Assembly (NCBI RefSeq): GCF_002563795.1
Contig: NZ_PDJL01000003.1
Coordinates: forward strand, 806,001 to 870,000
Direction of reading: 5' to 3'
DNA: 64,000 nt
Source: Vibrio sp. ES.051
Lineage (GTDB): Bacteria; Pseudomonadota; Gammaproteobacteria; Enterobacterales; Vibrionaceae
Position 1 is the first letter of the stretch, and every line of letters begins with the position of its first letter. Shown one piece after another: positions 16,991 to 26,279 of the stretch. A program made the position numbers and the translations under genes. The notes below the pieces were generated by a model that was given only the letters and a program-made list of their open reading frames with translations, did not search any database and was not told the DNA's origin.

Positions 16991-17136
16991 AAACCGCTGT
17001 TAAAAAACGGATTATGCCCTTTGCTAAGTATCAATTCTATTAAGCATAGTCTTCTTATTGGTGTATACCGTGGCTGCATATGAACTTGTAGCATTAGCAA
17101 ATATTGGTCAATATTATCGTGCCTGTTTAGTGAAGA

Positions 17137-17163
17137 GCCCCAACTCTAAGCAGGAATTGGGGC
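17137..17163. terminator. hairpin in a 238-base gap
   Basis: GCCCCAA at 17137-17143 pairs with TTGGGGC at the far side of a loop of about 13 bases. No clear T-run follows. It may end transcription from the minus-strand DUF3820 gene (17239-17454), but this is uncertain. Confidence 0.35.
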
Positions 17164-17238
17164 AGCCTGACGGTCTGACTCTTTTGAATGAAAACACATG
17201 GTATCGGGGAAAAGTTTAGGGGGGAAGGTTGTGGCTGG

Positions 17239-17454
17239 TTACATCCGCTTCAAAGGCTTCACGACACTATCTAAACCTTCAATCTTTAGGGCTAAGCAAA
17301 GCTTAAGTAAATCGCCCAGTTCACCGCCCGGCCATCCTTTTTTATCGAACCACAAGAGATATTCCTCAGGGAGGTCGATCAACACTCGCCCTGCGTATTT
17401 ACCAAAAGGCATTTGTATTCTAGCGAGCTTAATGAGGTTTTCTTTTTCTAGCAT
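17239..17454 (-). CDS. DUF3820 family protein
   Basis: This 71-residue protein reads …MPFGKYAGRVLIDLPEEYLLWFDKKGWPGGELG…, the hallmark of the DUF3820 family (also labelled putative quorum-sensing-regulated virulence factor). The same module is found at the C-terminus of some exonucleases, which suggests nucleic-acid contact. The length is normal for the stand-alone family. Its start lies 130 bases from the divergent DUF1289 gene. The function is not established. Confidence 0.85.
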   Translation of the reverse strand: MLEKENLIKLARIQMPFGKYAGRVLIDLPEEYLLWFDKKGWPGGELGDLLKLCLALKIEGLDSVVKPLKRM

Positions 17455-17584
17455 AAATAAGTGAATTTCATTTCAGATGTCTGGCCCAAGAGTACCACTC
17501 CAGATGTTTCCTCACCAGTTTAATACTGCTTTAGCCCGCTCTATGCTAGAGTACGCGACATTCAAAAATCACTATGAGAATACT

Positions 17585-17893
17585 ATGAAATCACCTTGCT
17601 TGGCCGCGTGTAAAAACAGTGGCGGAATATGTTCAGGTTGTCATCGAACCATGGATGAAATTATCCAATGGAAAGATAAAACCGATGAGCAACGGGAGAA
17701 CATCATAGACCAGATCACAGGTATAAATGCAACGCATCACTGCCCCGAGTGTAGAACTCAAGCATACTGTGATATTGCAGCGGGTAAAGAGACCTGCTGG
17801 TGCTTTACTATCGAAACTCGTGACTTGCCCAAACCCAACTCTACTCAGCTGTGTTTATGTCGTAAATGCTTGGAAAAAAAGCCAATATTATAG
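17585..17893 (+). CDS. DUF1289 plus cysteine-rich CWC protein
   Basis: I place the start at ATG 17585, not an upstream start, because the DUF1289 domain begins right there (KSPCLAACK…ICSGCHRTMDEI). This gives 102 residues. The second half has the cysteine-rich CWC pattern: CPECRTQAYCDIAAG, CWCF, LPK and CLCRKCL. Twelve or so cysteines in two modules suggest metal (Zn or Fe-S) binding. Both domain families lack a proven function, but the two-module arrangement is common in vibrios. It stands alone and is read toward phhB. Confidence 0.85.
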   Translation: MKSPCLAACKNSGGICSGCHRTMDEIIQWKDKTDEQRENIIDQITGINATHHCPECRTQAYCDIAAGKETCWCFTIETRDLPKPNSTQLCLCRKCLEKKPIL

Positions 17894-17967
17894 ACAACCA
17901 TCATACATCTGTTCAGAGGCTTACCAAATTACACGTCCATCCACGTTCAATCATTGACCGATCATTG

Positions 17968-18306
17968 CTATATATATAAAAACCATGCATCACACTTAGA
18001 GGCGCAGATAAAGTCGTTTTTATGTAAACCTTTGAGCGAGTGACTCCACCACGTTACAGTAACTTCGCCCCACTCTAGTAAAATAGCAGGATGATGAAAC
18101 TCATCTTCTGCGAGTTCAGCAATCTTGTTACTGAACGCCCACGCTTGTTTGAAGTTCTTAAACTGGTAAGCCTTTTCTAGTTGAGGAATTCCGTCCCTTT
18201 CAATGATCTGCCAATCAGACAATTGCAGCAGCAGAGCTTGTCGCTCCTCTTTGCTAAGTGCAATGGCATCAATACTACAAGCTTCACATTTTTGTTCATT
18301 CAACAT
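17968..18306 (-). CDS. phhB: pterin-4a-carbinolamine dehydratase
   Basis: The 112-residue enzyme recycles the tetrahydrobiopterin-type cofactor oxidised by phenylalanine hydroxylase. The catalytic signature is [33 protein letters not shown], with the two adjacent histidines and the later His typical of PCD/DCoH. The start at 18306 overlaps the phhA end by 11 bases, so phhA and phhB are translationally coupled. A longer frame to 18354 only runs inside phhA. The C-terminal extension ([13 protein letters not shown]) is a few residues longer than usual. Confidence 0.93.
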   Translation of the reverse strand: MLNEQKCEACSIDAIALSKEERQALLLQLSDWQIIERDGIPQLEKAYQFKNFKQAWAFSNKIAELAEDEFHHPAILLEWGEVTVTWWSHSLKGLHKNDFICASKCDAWFLYI

Positions 18307-19090
18307 GGGCAGACTCCTTGAGTTCGAAAAGCGGCGGAAGCAGTCCAGCTTCAATCGCTAGATCGACTTGTTTTAATAAATTCAGCTGACTGATTGTGAA
18401 AAGTTGGGAAAAACTCTCAATCACGAAATACTTAGGTTGCATGATGTCAATTCGATACGGCGTTCTCAATACCGTATGTAAGTCAAAGGAGTCACGAATC
18501 GCGATATCACTCTCCAGCGCATAAATGGTTTCCGCCGGAGAAGAGAGGATACCGCCGCCATAAATTTTGGGTTTATGCCCTTGTTTCACCAAACCAAACT
18601 CAACCGTAAACCAATAGAGTCGTGCCAAATAGGCTCTTTGCTTCGGTGTGGCAGCTTGTCCAAGTTGACCGTAGAACTCAGTAAAAGCGGCAAAATCGTG
18701 GTTGGTTAACATCGCGCAATGACCAAATATCTCATGGAAGAAATCCGGTTCCTGTAAATAATTGAATTCTTCTCGAGTGCGTAAGAACGTGGCGACAGGG
18801 AAGCGTTTACTCCCTAATAACTTGAAAAATCTATCAAAGTCGATAAGCGCTGGCACAGGTTCAACTTGCCAACCCGTTGCTTTCAGCAATACACGGTTAA
18901 TTTCCGGTAACTGAGGGACGCGGTCTTGTGGTAAATCGAGCAGCGTTAAGCCATGCAGATAAGCGTCACAAGCTCGGTCTTGAATAACGCTCATTTGTCG
19001 TGTCATTAAGTCTCGCCAAATGGCATCTTCTTCATGGCTCCATTCAACCTTGCCATCTTGATTAATGGGTCTAGAACGATACTGAGTCAT
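18296..19090 (-). CDS. phhA: phenylalanine-4-hydroxylase
   Basis: This is a 264-residue monodomain aromatic amino acid hydroxylase that converts phenylalanine to tyrosine with a reduced pterin and oxygen. The iron ligands are in [12 protein letters not shown] near residue 120 (His-x4-His), with the Glu further on (YWFTVEFGL). The start is ATG 19090; an upstream TTG at 19102 is less likely. It is coupled to phhB. A TyrR-type box at 19183-19200, about 95 bases upstream, suggests control by a TyrR/PhhR activator responding to aromatic amino acids. Confidence 0.95.
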   Translation of the reverse strand: MTQYRSRPINQDGKVEWSHEEDAIWRDLMTRQMSVIQDRACDAYLHGLTLLDLPQDRVPQLPEINRVLLKATGWQVEPVPALIDFDRFFKLLGSKRFPVATFLRTREEFNYLQEPDFFHEIFGHCAMLTNHDFAAFTEFYGQLGQAATPKQRAYLARLYWFTVEFGLVKQGHKPKIYGGGILSSPAETIYALESDIAIRDSFDLHTVLRTPYRIDIMQPKYFVIESFSQLFTISQLNLLKQVDLAIEAGLLPPLFELKESAHVE

Positions 19091-19182
19091 GGCACATCTC
19101 AATCAACAATTCATTTACACTAAGCCTATCCGTAGTCTTAAAAGCTTCCAGTTCTGACGCAACTTTACCAAACAGCTTCTGA

Positions 19183-19200
19183 TGTAAGACATTATTTACA
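19183..19200. promoter_or_regulatory. TyrR/PhhR-type operator
   Basis: TGTAAGACATTATTTACA matches the TyrR consensus TGTAAA-N6-TTTACA at 11 of 12 fixed positions. A weaker half-match, TGTAAAGATTAATATATA, lies at 19222-19239. The site sits in the 220-base divergent region between phhA and the acetoacetyl-CoA synthetase gene. It could serve either gene, as both belong to aromatic amino-acid breakdown and its end products. Confidence 0.7.
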
Positions 19201-19310
19201 ATAAATCTCAAGATATTGATTTGTAAAGATTAATATATAGTTCAAAGGTTTGACTTTATTGCACATCCCTCTCAAACTTAATATGTTACCACCTTGTTGT
19301 AGAGGGACCC

Positions 19311-21290
19311 ATGCGTGAGAGCAGTAAAATATGGCAACCGAGCGCAAGTCGCATCGAAGCCGCCAACGTTACACAGTTTATAGAACACATCAATCGCCAA
19401 GGAAACGACTTAAAAAGCTTTGCCGAGTTGCATCAATGGTCACTCGATAATGTAGAGTCATTTTGGCAAGAGGTGTGGCTATTCTGCGACGTAATTGGCA
19501 CTCAAGGAGAAGTGATAAAAGAGCAAACTGACAGCCGTTGGCAACAACCCGTTGTTAATCGCGATACACTTTGGTTTCCACAAGCGCTTATTAACTATGC
19601 AGAAAATTTATTAACCTTTGCTTGCCACCAACCTGACGATATCGCAATTTGGTTTGAAAATGAGAACGCACAAAGGCAAACCTATACATGGCAACAACTG
19701 TGTGAAGAAGTTTCGAGTGTCCAGCAGTGGCTAAAAGAGTGCGGGATCAAGCAAGGTGATGTGGTCGCAGGCTTTTTGCCTCACCTCCCTCAAACCGTTA
19801 TCGCCATGCTAGCAACCACCAGTTTAGGGGCCATATGGACATCCACGTCTCCTGATTTTGGGATCGAAAGCGTTTTGGAACGTTTTGGCCAAGTAAAACC
19901 TAAAATTCTATTTACTTGTGATGGTTATACCTTCAATGGCAAAAGCTTCGATATATCAGAAAAGAATCAGCATATTGCCGATCACCTCGATGGGCTCAAA
20001 CAGGTTTGTCAAATTAGCTATCTTAAGCCGCAGGTTGTTGAGTGCGACGTATGTACCCAAGACTGGCAAAACATTCTTAATCAATACACTCCTGAAGCGC
20101 TGTCTTTCACGCGTGTCAATTTTAACGACCCGTTATTTGTCCTCTACTCGTCAGGTACTACTGGTAAACCAAAGTGCATTGTACATTCTGTCGGGGGAAC
20201 AATTCTGAACCATGTCAAAGAACACCAGCTACATTGTGATATTCAACCGAATGAACGAATCTTTTATTACACTACCTGCGGTTGGATGATGTGGAACTGG
20301 CATGTATCTGCTTTAGCCAGCGGTGCATGCTTAGTCATTTTTGACGGTAGCCCTGTTTACCCAGCTCATAATGTTCTCTGGGACCTAGCCCAACGAGCCG
20401 AAGTCACCCTTTTTGGCGCTTCTGCTAAATATCTGGAAGCGCTAGAAAAAGCCAGCTTTTCACCGCAGCAAAGTGATCCACTTCCGAACCTGAAAACCAT
20501 CTGTTCAACGGGGTCTGTTCTTTATCCTGAGCAATTCGATTATGTTTATCAGCATATCAAAGAGGATGTGCATTTGGCGTCCATCTCTGGCGGAACGGAT
20601 ATCTGCGGTTGTTTTGTATTAGGCAACCCGATTTCTCCTGTTTACCGAGGAGAATGCCAGTCCGCTGGATTAGGTGTCGATGTAAGAGTGTTTAACCCAC
20701 AGGGAAAAAGCGTGGTTGGAGAGCGCGGAGAATTGGTCTGTGCTAACGCATTACCTAATTTCCCTTGCGGCTTTTGGAATGATACCGGAGAACGTTATCA
20801 CCGTGCCTATTGGGATAAGTTCGACAATGTTTGGCACCATGGTGACGATGTCGAAAAGAGTGAAGTAGGTGGTTACGTTTTTTATGGCCGAAGTGATACC
20901 ACGCTCAATCCTAGTGGCGTCAGAATTGGTACTGCTGAAATCTATCAGCAAGTGAATGCTATTGATGGCATTGTGGACTCCATTGCAGTCGGGAAAGAAG
21001 TCGACCGAAACGAACAAATATGGTTATTTGTTCAGTTAGTGAATGGGATAAAATTAAACGATGATCTTATCGCATCCATCAAAGCACAGCTTAAATCTGC
21101 GTGTTCTCCTCGACATGTCCCCAGTGCAATCTATGCCATCAGTGACATTCCTAAAACGCGTTCAGGCAAGTTAGTAGAATTAGCGGTAAAACAAATGGTA
21201 AACCACCGCGACGTTGAAAATATCGGCGCGATAGCTAACCCTGAAGCGTTAGAAGAAATACGTGCTGTTCTACCCAAGTTATATGGGTAG
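19311..21290 (+). CDS. acetoacetate-CoA ligase
   Basis: The 659-residue member of the ANL (acyl-CoA synthetase) superfamily activates acetoacetate to acetoacetyl-CoA using ATP. The P-loop-like motif [15 protein letters not shown] lies near residue 280. HHGDD and the hinge [14 protein letters not shown] lie near 535. The C-terminal catalytic lysine region is TRSGKLVEL. The N-terminal ACAS_N segment (ESFWQEVW) and the length match AacS. Next to phhAB, it would allow use of acetoacetate released by tyrosine breakdown, although the hmg/hpp genes are not in this window. Confidence 0.93.
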   Translation: MRESSKIWQPSASRIEAANVTQFIEHINRQGNDLKSFAELHQWSLDNVESFWQEVWLFCDVIGTQGEVIKEQTDSRWQQPVVNRDTLWFPQALINYAENLLTFACHQPDDIAIWFENENAQRQTYTWQQLCEEVSSVQQWLKECGIKQGDVVAGFLPHLPQTVIAMLATTSLGAIWTSTSPDFGIESVLERFGQVKPKILFTCDGYTFNGKSFDISEKNQHIADHLDGLKQVCQISYLKPQVVECDVCTQDWQNILNQYTPEALSFTRVNFNDPLFVLYSSGTTGKPKCIVHSVGGTILNHVKEHQLHCDIQPNERIFYYTTCGWMMWNWHVSALASGACLVIFDGSPVYPAHNVLWDLAQRAEVTLFGASAKYLEALEKASFSPQQSDPLPNLKTICSTGSVLYPEQFDYVYQHIKEDVHLASISGGTDICGCFVLGNPISPVYRGECQSAGLGVDVRVFNPQGKSVVGERGELVCANALPNFPCGFWNDTGERYHRAYWDKFDNVWHHGDDVEKSEVGGYVFYGRSDTTLNPSGVRIGTAEIYQQVNAIDGIVDSIAVGKEVDRNEQIWLFVQLVNGIKLNDDLIASIKAQLKSACSPRHVPSAIYAISDIPKTRSGKLVELAVKQMVNHRDVENIGAIANPEALEEIRAVLPKLYG

Positions 21291-22187
21291 AACCCCAATA
21301 TAGTAGTCAGCGAGTAGTGCGATAAACAAAGCAAAAAGGTGATAAATAGAGAATTTAAACGTTTCCATCGCGCTGTTTGCCTCTGGCGCGTATTTAAGCT
21401 TCCAAGCGTGGTACATAAAACCTGCATTGAGCAACAGAGACGCAAACAGATAAACCAAGCCGACCATCCCGACCAACACGGGCATGACGCACACTAACGT
21501 CAGTAATACTGTATACAACAAAATAGAGGTTTTGGTGTACTCAATACCATGAGTGACCGGCAACATTGGAATATCAACCTTACGATAATCCTCCACGCGA
21601 TGAATCGCGAGCGCCCAAAAGTGCGGTGGTGTCCAAATAAAGATGATCATCACTAGCAGCCAAGCATTAGCATGCAGTTCACCTGTCACGGCCGTCCACC
21701 CCAAAAGGGGCGGCATCGCACCGGCAATCCCAGCAATAACGATATTTTGCGGTGTTGCACGCTTTAGGTACATGGTGTACACCATCGCGTAACCCAGTAA
21801 ACTCATAAAAGTCAGCCACGCCGTGAGCGAGTTAACCCAAGTATACAAAAGAATAAAACCGAGCAAACCCAACACAGTTGCGAAAACCATTACCGAGAAT
21901 GGATTGGTGTCGCCTGACGGCAGTGGACGTCTATGCGTACGTGCCATTTTTGCGTCAACACGCCTATCAATCAGATGATTAAATGCGGCCGCAGAGCCTG
22001 CCATCAAGCCGATGCCAATTAAACCTACCATCGCTTGTAACCAAGGAAAGTCCATCACAGGCGCTAAACTCATCCCCACCAGCGCAGTAACCAGCATTAA
22101 CGCCACCACTTTAGGTTTCGTCAGCTTAAAATAAACGGAACTCAGTCGCTTTTGACTGCTCAACGATAGCGCGATTTCTTTACTCAT
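21279..22187 (-). CDS. cyoE: protohaem IX farnesyltransferase (haem O synthase)
   Basis: This 302-residue inner-membrane UbiA-family prenyltransferase (also called CtaB) adds a farnesyl group to haem [24 protein letters not shown] near residue 70 is the Asp-rich polyprenyl-diphosphate site. [15 protein letters not shown] in the second half is the other conserved loop. About nine membrane segments are seen. Its start overlaps the ctaA end by 8 bases, so the two haem A enzymes are made together. Its 3' end overlaps the end of the convergent acetoacetate-CoA ligase by 12 bases. Confidence 0.95.
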   Translation of the reverse strand: MSKEIALSLSSQKRLSSVYFKLTKPKVVALMLVTALVGMSLAPVMDFPWLQAMVGLIGIGLMAGSAAAFNHLIDRRVDAKMARTHRRPLPSGDTNPFSVMVFATVLGLLGFILLYTWVNSLTAWLTFMSLLGYAMVYTMYLKRATPQNIVIAGIAGAMPPLLGWTAVTGELHANAWLLVMIIFIWTPPHFWALAIHRVEDYRKVDIPMLPVTHGIEYTKTSILLYTVLLTLVCVMPVLVGMVGLVYLFASLLLNAGFMYHAWKLKYAPEANSAMETFKFSIYHLFALFIALLADYYIGVLPI

Positions 22188-23199
22188 AGCGAACTCCTTT
22201 CGCGGTGTAACTCCAATCCGTTTTCCCCTGCCACAAATAAAACTGGCTTACACAAACGAGACTCAACATAATCGCAGCGCCGAGGTTATGCGCGACAGCC
22301 ACATAAATAGGGAGTTGAAATACGACATTACTTACTCCCAACATAAGTTGGCAAGCAAGTACAAACATTAACCACCCTCCAATTCTTTGAGAATAATGTG
22401 AGTCCTGCTTCATTAACATAACGCAATAAATCAATACCAACGCAGCAGTAACGATAGCACCGATGCGATGCGTGACATGTATGGTCATTCTTGCCGGGTA
22501 CTCCAACACTCCAAACTCATAATTGTCGAACCCGCTTTGCCAGAAAGAAAACGCCTCTTTCCATGAGAGATAACTCATCCAGTCTCCCTCACAAATCGGC
22601 AGCGTGGTACACATCAACGCGGCATAGTTTGACGAAGTCCATCCTCCAAGGAGTACCTGCATAAATACGACCAGAAAAACCAGTAATGAGAAACCTCGCA
22701 GCGAGCGGGAAGATGGAGAAAAGTAGAGCGTATTTTGCGCTTTTAACTGACAATAAAAGACCGCTTGCAAAGCAAGCAAAGTAAAACCACCCAGCAAGTG
22801 AAGCATGACGATGACTGGCATTAATTTGAGCGTGACGGTCCACATCCCCAACAACGCCTGCCCGACCACCAATACACTGAGCAATATTGGCATCGTGGGA
22901 TTCACTCGCTCAGATCTCATTGATATCACGGCCATTGCAAAAATAACTAAACCTAGCGTTCCTGCAAAATAGCGATGAATCATTTCAAGCCATGCTTTCT
23001 CATGCTCTACCGCGCGCTCTGGAAAATTGGTGTTGGCGCGTATTACGTCTTCCTCTTGATGAGGTACGGTTAAATGTCCGTAACAACCCGGCCAATCCGG
23101 GCAACCTAAGCCAGCGTCAGCAAGACGAGTGTAGGCCCCTAGCATGATCACCACTAAGGTAAGGAGTAAACTGAATCTAACTAAGTGAGTTAAGTTCAT
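22180..23199 (-). CDS. ctaA: haem A synthase (CtaA/COX15)
   Basis: The 339-residue membrane protein oxidises haem O to haem A for the aa3 oxidase. It has eight transmembrane segments and the conserved histidines of the family: [21 protein letters not shown] at residues 21-41, [11 protein letters not shown] near 71, [13 protein letters not shown] and HNLGA. The extracytoplasmic cysteine-bearing TTLPICEG loop matches the proteobacterial type. It lies 12 bases after the SCO-like gene and is coupled to cyoE. Confidence 0.95.
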   Translation of the reverse strand: MNLTHLVRFSLLLTLVVIMLGAYTRLADAGLGCPDWPGCYGHLTVPHQEEDVIRANTNFPERAVEHEKAWLEMIHRYFAGTLGLVIFAMAVISMRSERVNPTMPILLSVLVVGQALLGMWTVTLKLMPVIVMLHLLGGFTLLALQAVFYCQLKAQNTLYFSPSSRSLRGFSLLVFLVVFMQVLLGGWTSSNYAALMCTTLPICEGDWMSYLSWKEAFSFWQSGFDNYEFGVLEYPARMTIHVTHRIGAIVTAALVLIYCVMLMKQDSHYSQRIGGWLMFVLACQLMLGVSNVVFQLPIYVAVAHNLGAAIMLSLVCVSQFYLWQGKTDWSYTAKGVRYE

Positions 23200-23211
23200 A
23201 TGTGCGCCTCC

Positions 23212-23748
23212 CTAACCGACTCGTGACAGTTTTAAGAGTTTGCGTAAATCCGCCAGCATACCTTTGTTGAACGAAACTAAATCTTCATTCGGTTTCGGCG
23301 TATAAGACATCACCAATTGCCCCAAAGGGTCAACGATTAACATTTGTCCGGGTTTCACTTTGGCGGTAACCGATTCATTCATTTGCATTGCCGTCATCGA
23401 TATATCTACGGTATCTGACAGCTCCGTCTGCCAAAGTACCGGCACCACTCGTTCTTGATATTTTCCTAAAGCAACATGGCTTTGCTGAAGCAGGTAAAGC
23501 TGCTGCCTACATTGCTCTGTGCACTCATTAGGTAAAACATAAGCGAGTTGCCACCCGTGTTCCCTAAGTGGCGAGTCTTGGCCAAGCTGGTCGAGTGTCG
23601 TATATGGCTCAACTAACACGCCTCGATTGGTCACACCGCTTTGGTACCATCCTTGGGAGAGAATAACTTTAGCGATGACGGCAGGAAGCGCAAACATACA
23701 CACCAACGCAATCAACATTAGCCGCCCTTTGGTTACTTTAGATGTCAT
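23212..23748 (-). CDS. SCO-like thioredoxin-fold protein of the oxidase cluster
   Basis: The 178-residue protein has one N-terminal membrane anchor (residues about 9-31) and a periplasmic domain with PNECTEQCRQQLYLL. This is a CxxxC motif placed like the copper-binding CxxxC of SCO1/SenC proteins. The later conserved His of SCO proteins is not obvious, so copper delivery is uncertain. It may instead be a reduced relative that helps CuA assembly. It overlaps the SURF1 gene by 11 bases and precedes ctaA, which supports an assembly role. Confidence 0.7.
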   Translation of the reverse strand: MTSKVTKGRLMLIALVCMFALPAVIAKVILSQGWYQSGVTNRGVLVEPYTTLDQLGQDSPLREHGWQLAYVLPNECTEQCRQQLYLLQQSHVALGKYQERVVPVLWQTELSDTVDISMTAMQMNESVTAKVKPGQMLIVDPLGQLVMSYTPKPNEDLVSFNKGMLADLRKLLKLSRVG

Positions 23749-24580
23749 GCTTCACCTCCATGTGACGCAACTTTCTTTGCCAACGAACAAAAACAATTAA
23801 GGTCAATAATAAGAAAACGCCCGCCATCGAAAACCATTGAATCGAATAGCCGAAATGTTTGGCGCTGTTGAGCGGCAATGGGTTCCAAGGAAAGTCGTAA
23901 GGCCAATTTTTCAGATTGTCTGGCTGCAAGACTGCGGGCATAAGTTCAATATTCAGTAGCTGATTCAATTGCGCGATGTTCAGGTTCTGCACGCGAATGG
24001 CATCGCCAACTTCCGGCATTAATTCTGAGCTCAGCGGGTTGGCAGATTTTCGGTACAGGCGTCCCGTGATAAAGGTTGGCGCATCGAGTTTTGTGACTTT
24101 TGGTAACAAAGAGCGGTCCGACGTTCCTTCAACGAACCCCAGCTCCAATAACGCATACGTGCTGGGCTCTTCAACAATCGATACCACCTGAAACGCCAAA
24201 TACCCTACGCTCCCTTGGTACGTTTGGTTATCTAGCAAAATCACTGGCAACGGCTCGGGAATAACGTCTGCTTTCACTTTTGTTCCGATAATACTGCCTT
24301 CGCGCCAGTCGTTCTCTTCAAGAACCACGCCTAACCTTTGATAGGCATTATCTGCTCGCGCGAGAATGGCTTGTTCCAACGCCTGCTTTTCTTCTCCTCT
24401 CTCGAGTTGCCAAAAACCCAATTTGACCAATAGAGAAAACACAACCACAGTTAAGCAAGTCGCGATCCACAACCATTTCGATAACCATAACCGTTTCGAA
24501 CACAACCACGATGAAACCGGAGATGTTATGTCCACCGTCTTTCTGTTCAAACTGACGCTCGTCCTTTTGCTACTTTTCAT
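23738..24580 (-). CDS. SURF1-family cytochrome oxidase assembly protein
   Basis: This is a SURF1 protein with two transmembrane segments (WLWIATCLTVVVFSLLV near the N-terminus and FSMAGVFLLLTLIVFV near the C-terminus) flanking a periplasmic domain. FWQLERGEEKQ, VLLDNQTYQG, the LELGFVEG region and PYDFPWNP are family features. It assists insertion of haem A into subunit I. The start is uncertain. The frame is open to 24598 and ATG 24580 has GAGG upstream, but both overlap the opposite-strand DUF2909 gene (from 24528). A start nearer the first membrane helix (TTG 24505) would avoid this. Confidence 0.85.
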   Translation of the reverse strand: MKSSKRTSVSLNRKTVDITSPVSSWLCSKRLWLSKWLWIATCLTVVVFSLLVKLGFWQLERGEEKQALEQAILARADNAYQRLGVVLEENDWREGSIIGTKVKADVIPEPLPVILLDNQTYQGSVGYLAFQVVSIVEEPSTYALLELGFVEGTSDRSLLPKVTKLDAPTFITGRLYRKSANPLSSELMPEVGDAIRVQNLNIAQLNQLLNIELMPAVLQPDNLKNWPYDFPWNPLPLNSAKHFGYSIQWFSMAGVFLLLTLIVFVRWQRKLRHMEVKHDI

Positions 24581-24764
24581 TATCTTCAACCTCGCCAAAG
24601 CGCTTATCGAAATGGTTCGTGAAGACCCAGATCACCCAGAAAAAAGAAACAAACCGATGAGTCATTATTTAGGTCGACGCGTCATGTTTTCCGCTTTGGT
24701 TGTTATCCTTCTGCTTATTGCGCTCAGTTCTGGCTGGTTGGCTCCTAACCCCCGCCCTTACTAG
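24528..24764 (+). CDS. DUF2909 family small membrane protein
   Basis: The 78-residue protein has two hydrophobic helices (FLFKLTLVLLLLFIIFNLAKAL and VMFSALVVILLLIALSSGWLAPNPRPY) joined by a charged loop with HYLGRRV. DUF2909 proteins occur with cytochrome oxidase genes, which fits here. ATG 24528 begins the conserved domain; a longer frame to 24366 only shadows the SURF1 gene. It is the only plus-strand gene inside the oxidase cluster and its start is antisense to the SURF1 5' end. Confidence 0.8.
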   Translation: MSTVFLFKLTLVLLLLFIIFNLAKALIEMVREDPDHPEKRNKPMSHYLGRRVMFSALVVILLLIALSSGWLAPNPRPY

Positions 24765-24788
24765 TTTTATGAGTCTAAAAACAACGCA

Positions 24789-25673
24789 CTACAGCACATA
24801 AACAAACACAAACAGACACAGCCAAACCACATCCACAAAGTGCCAATACCAACTGCCCGCTTGGAAGGCGAAATGGTTATTCGGCGAAAAGTGATCTTTG
24901 GCGACTCTCAGCAACAAAACGATTAAGAAAATGGTTCCCAGACACACATGCAAACCATGAAAGCCAGTCAACATAAAGAAAGTATTGCCATAAATCCCTG
25001 ACTGTAACGTTAACCCTATCTCTTGATAAGCATGGGCATACTCAACCGCTTGGTAGTAGAGGAAAAAGCCTGCTAGCACGATCGTCATTTCTAACCAAAC
25101 TATCAATGCTGTTCTTTTGTCTTTTTCAAGGCTAATGTGCGCCATATGTAGCGTGATCGACGATAATAACAACAAAATGGTATTGGTAAGAGGAATGCCC
25201 TGCCATGGCATTGCCTGCGTCGTTTCACCACTTGGCGTGATCGTGAGCGGCCAAATCGCTTCGAATGTTGGCCACAACACCTCGTTAGTCATAAGGTTGT
25301 TGTCTGCCCCTCCCAGCCAAGGCACAGAGATCATTCTGGCGTAAAATAACGCACCAAAAAAGGCACCAAAGAACATCACTTCCGAAAAAATAAACCAGCT
25401 CATCCCTTGGCGAAAAGAGCGGGTAATCTGCGAGCTGTACTTTCCACTCAGTGACTCGGTGATCACGTTGCTAAACCACCCCGCTAGCATGTATAGCAAA
25501 AACAAAAAACCAACAGCGAGGACAATTGCACCAATGGTTCCGACAGCCCCTTCACTTTGTGTGCCCTGTACGGTCATACCAGCCCCGACCGCGACTAAAA
25601 ATAGAGCAAACGCACCGATGATTGGCCAACTACTTTGAGCGGGAACGTAATAGGTTCCTGGTTTGTTACTCAT
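24789..25673 (-). CDS. ctaE: cytochrome c oxidase subunit III
   Basis: The 294-residue protein has seven transmembrane segments. EVMFFGAFFGALFYAR holds the conserved Glu of helix III, and ITLHMAHISLEKDKR, FMLTGFHGLHV and YWHFVDVVWLCLFVFVYV at the end are signature stretches. It stabilises the core of the aa3 oxidase in the inner membrane. It is encoded 46 bases after ctaG in the same minus-strand operon. Confidence 0.97.
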   Translation of the reverse strand: MSNKPGTYYVPAQSSWPIIGAFALFLVAVGAGMTVQGTQSEGAVGTIGAIVLAVGFLFLLYMLAGWFSNVITESLSGKYSSQITRSFRQGMSWFIFSEVMFFGAFFGALFYARMISVPWLGGADNNLMTNEVLWPTFEAIWPLTITPSGETTQAMPWQGIPLTNTILLLLSSITLHMAHISLEKDKRTALIVWLEMTIVLAGFFLYYQAVEYAHAYQEIGLTLQSGIYGNTFFMLTGFHGLHVCLGTIFLIVLLLRVAKDHFSPNNHFAFQAGSWYWHFVDVVWLCLFVFVYVL

Positions 25674-25719
25674 GATTTCTCTCCTTAGAGACGCTCTTTG
25701 GTCTGCTCTCCCTGAGTGG

Positions 25720-26268
25720 CTAAGTACCCGAAGGAGGAGGAAGTTTATAGAGTGTGTAAGACAGCGTTAACGTGTGTATCGACTCCGGTAAGTCCGGTTC
25801 GATATAAAAAATCAACGGCATTTGCGCTTGCTGTTTGCCGTCTAAAGGCTGTTGGTTAAAACAAAAGCACTCAATCTTATTGAAATAGGCAGCCCCATTT
25901 CCCGGAGATACAGAGGGCACCGCCTGCCCCACCAGCTTTTGCCCACTCTGATTAAAAGCAAGGTATTCGGTTTGCATCACTTCACCGGGGTGAACATCCA
26001 TCGAGATGACTTTGGGTTTAAACTCCCAAGGCATATCAGGGCTCACATGAGCCATAAATTCAACGCGAATGGTTCGGCTCATATCTGGCTGCATGCCGGT
26101 TGGTTGAATTGCGGCCACTTCACTTGTTTTTCCGTTGATCCCCAGTGCGTCGCACATCACGTCATACAATGGGACAAGTGCGTAGCCAAAGCCAAACATC
26201 AATAGGGTCGCCAAAAGCAACTTCACTGTGAGCTTTTTGTTTGATGGATTCGGTTTCATCTCACTCAT
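25720..26268 (-). CDS. ctaG: cytochrome c oxidase assembly protein CtaG/Cox11
   Basis: The 182-residue protein has one N-terminal membrane anchor and a periplasmic immunoglobulin-like domain. NKIECFCFNQQPL holds the CFCF copper-binding motif near residue 133. It delivers copper to the CuB site of subunit I. The length is standard. It sits 11 bases after ctaD and before ctaE, the usual proteobacterial order. Confidence 0.96.
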   Translation of the reverse strand: MSEMKPNPSNKKLTVKLLLATLLMFGFGYALVPLYDVMCDALGINGKTSEVAAIQPTGMQPDMSRTIRVEFMAHVSPDMPWEFKPKVISMDVHPGEVMQTEYLAFNQSGQKLVGQAVPSVSPGNGAAYFNKIECFCFNQQPLDGKQQAQMPLIFYIEPDLPESIHTLTLSYTLYKLPPPSGT

Positions 26269-26279
26269 CCCGTTCGCTT

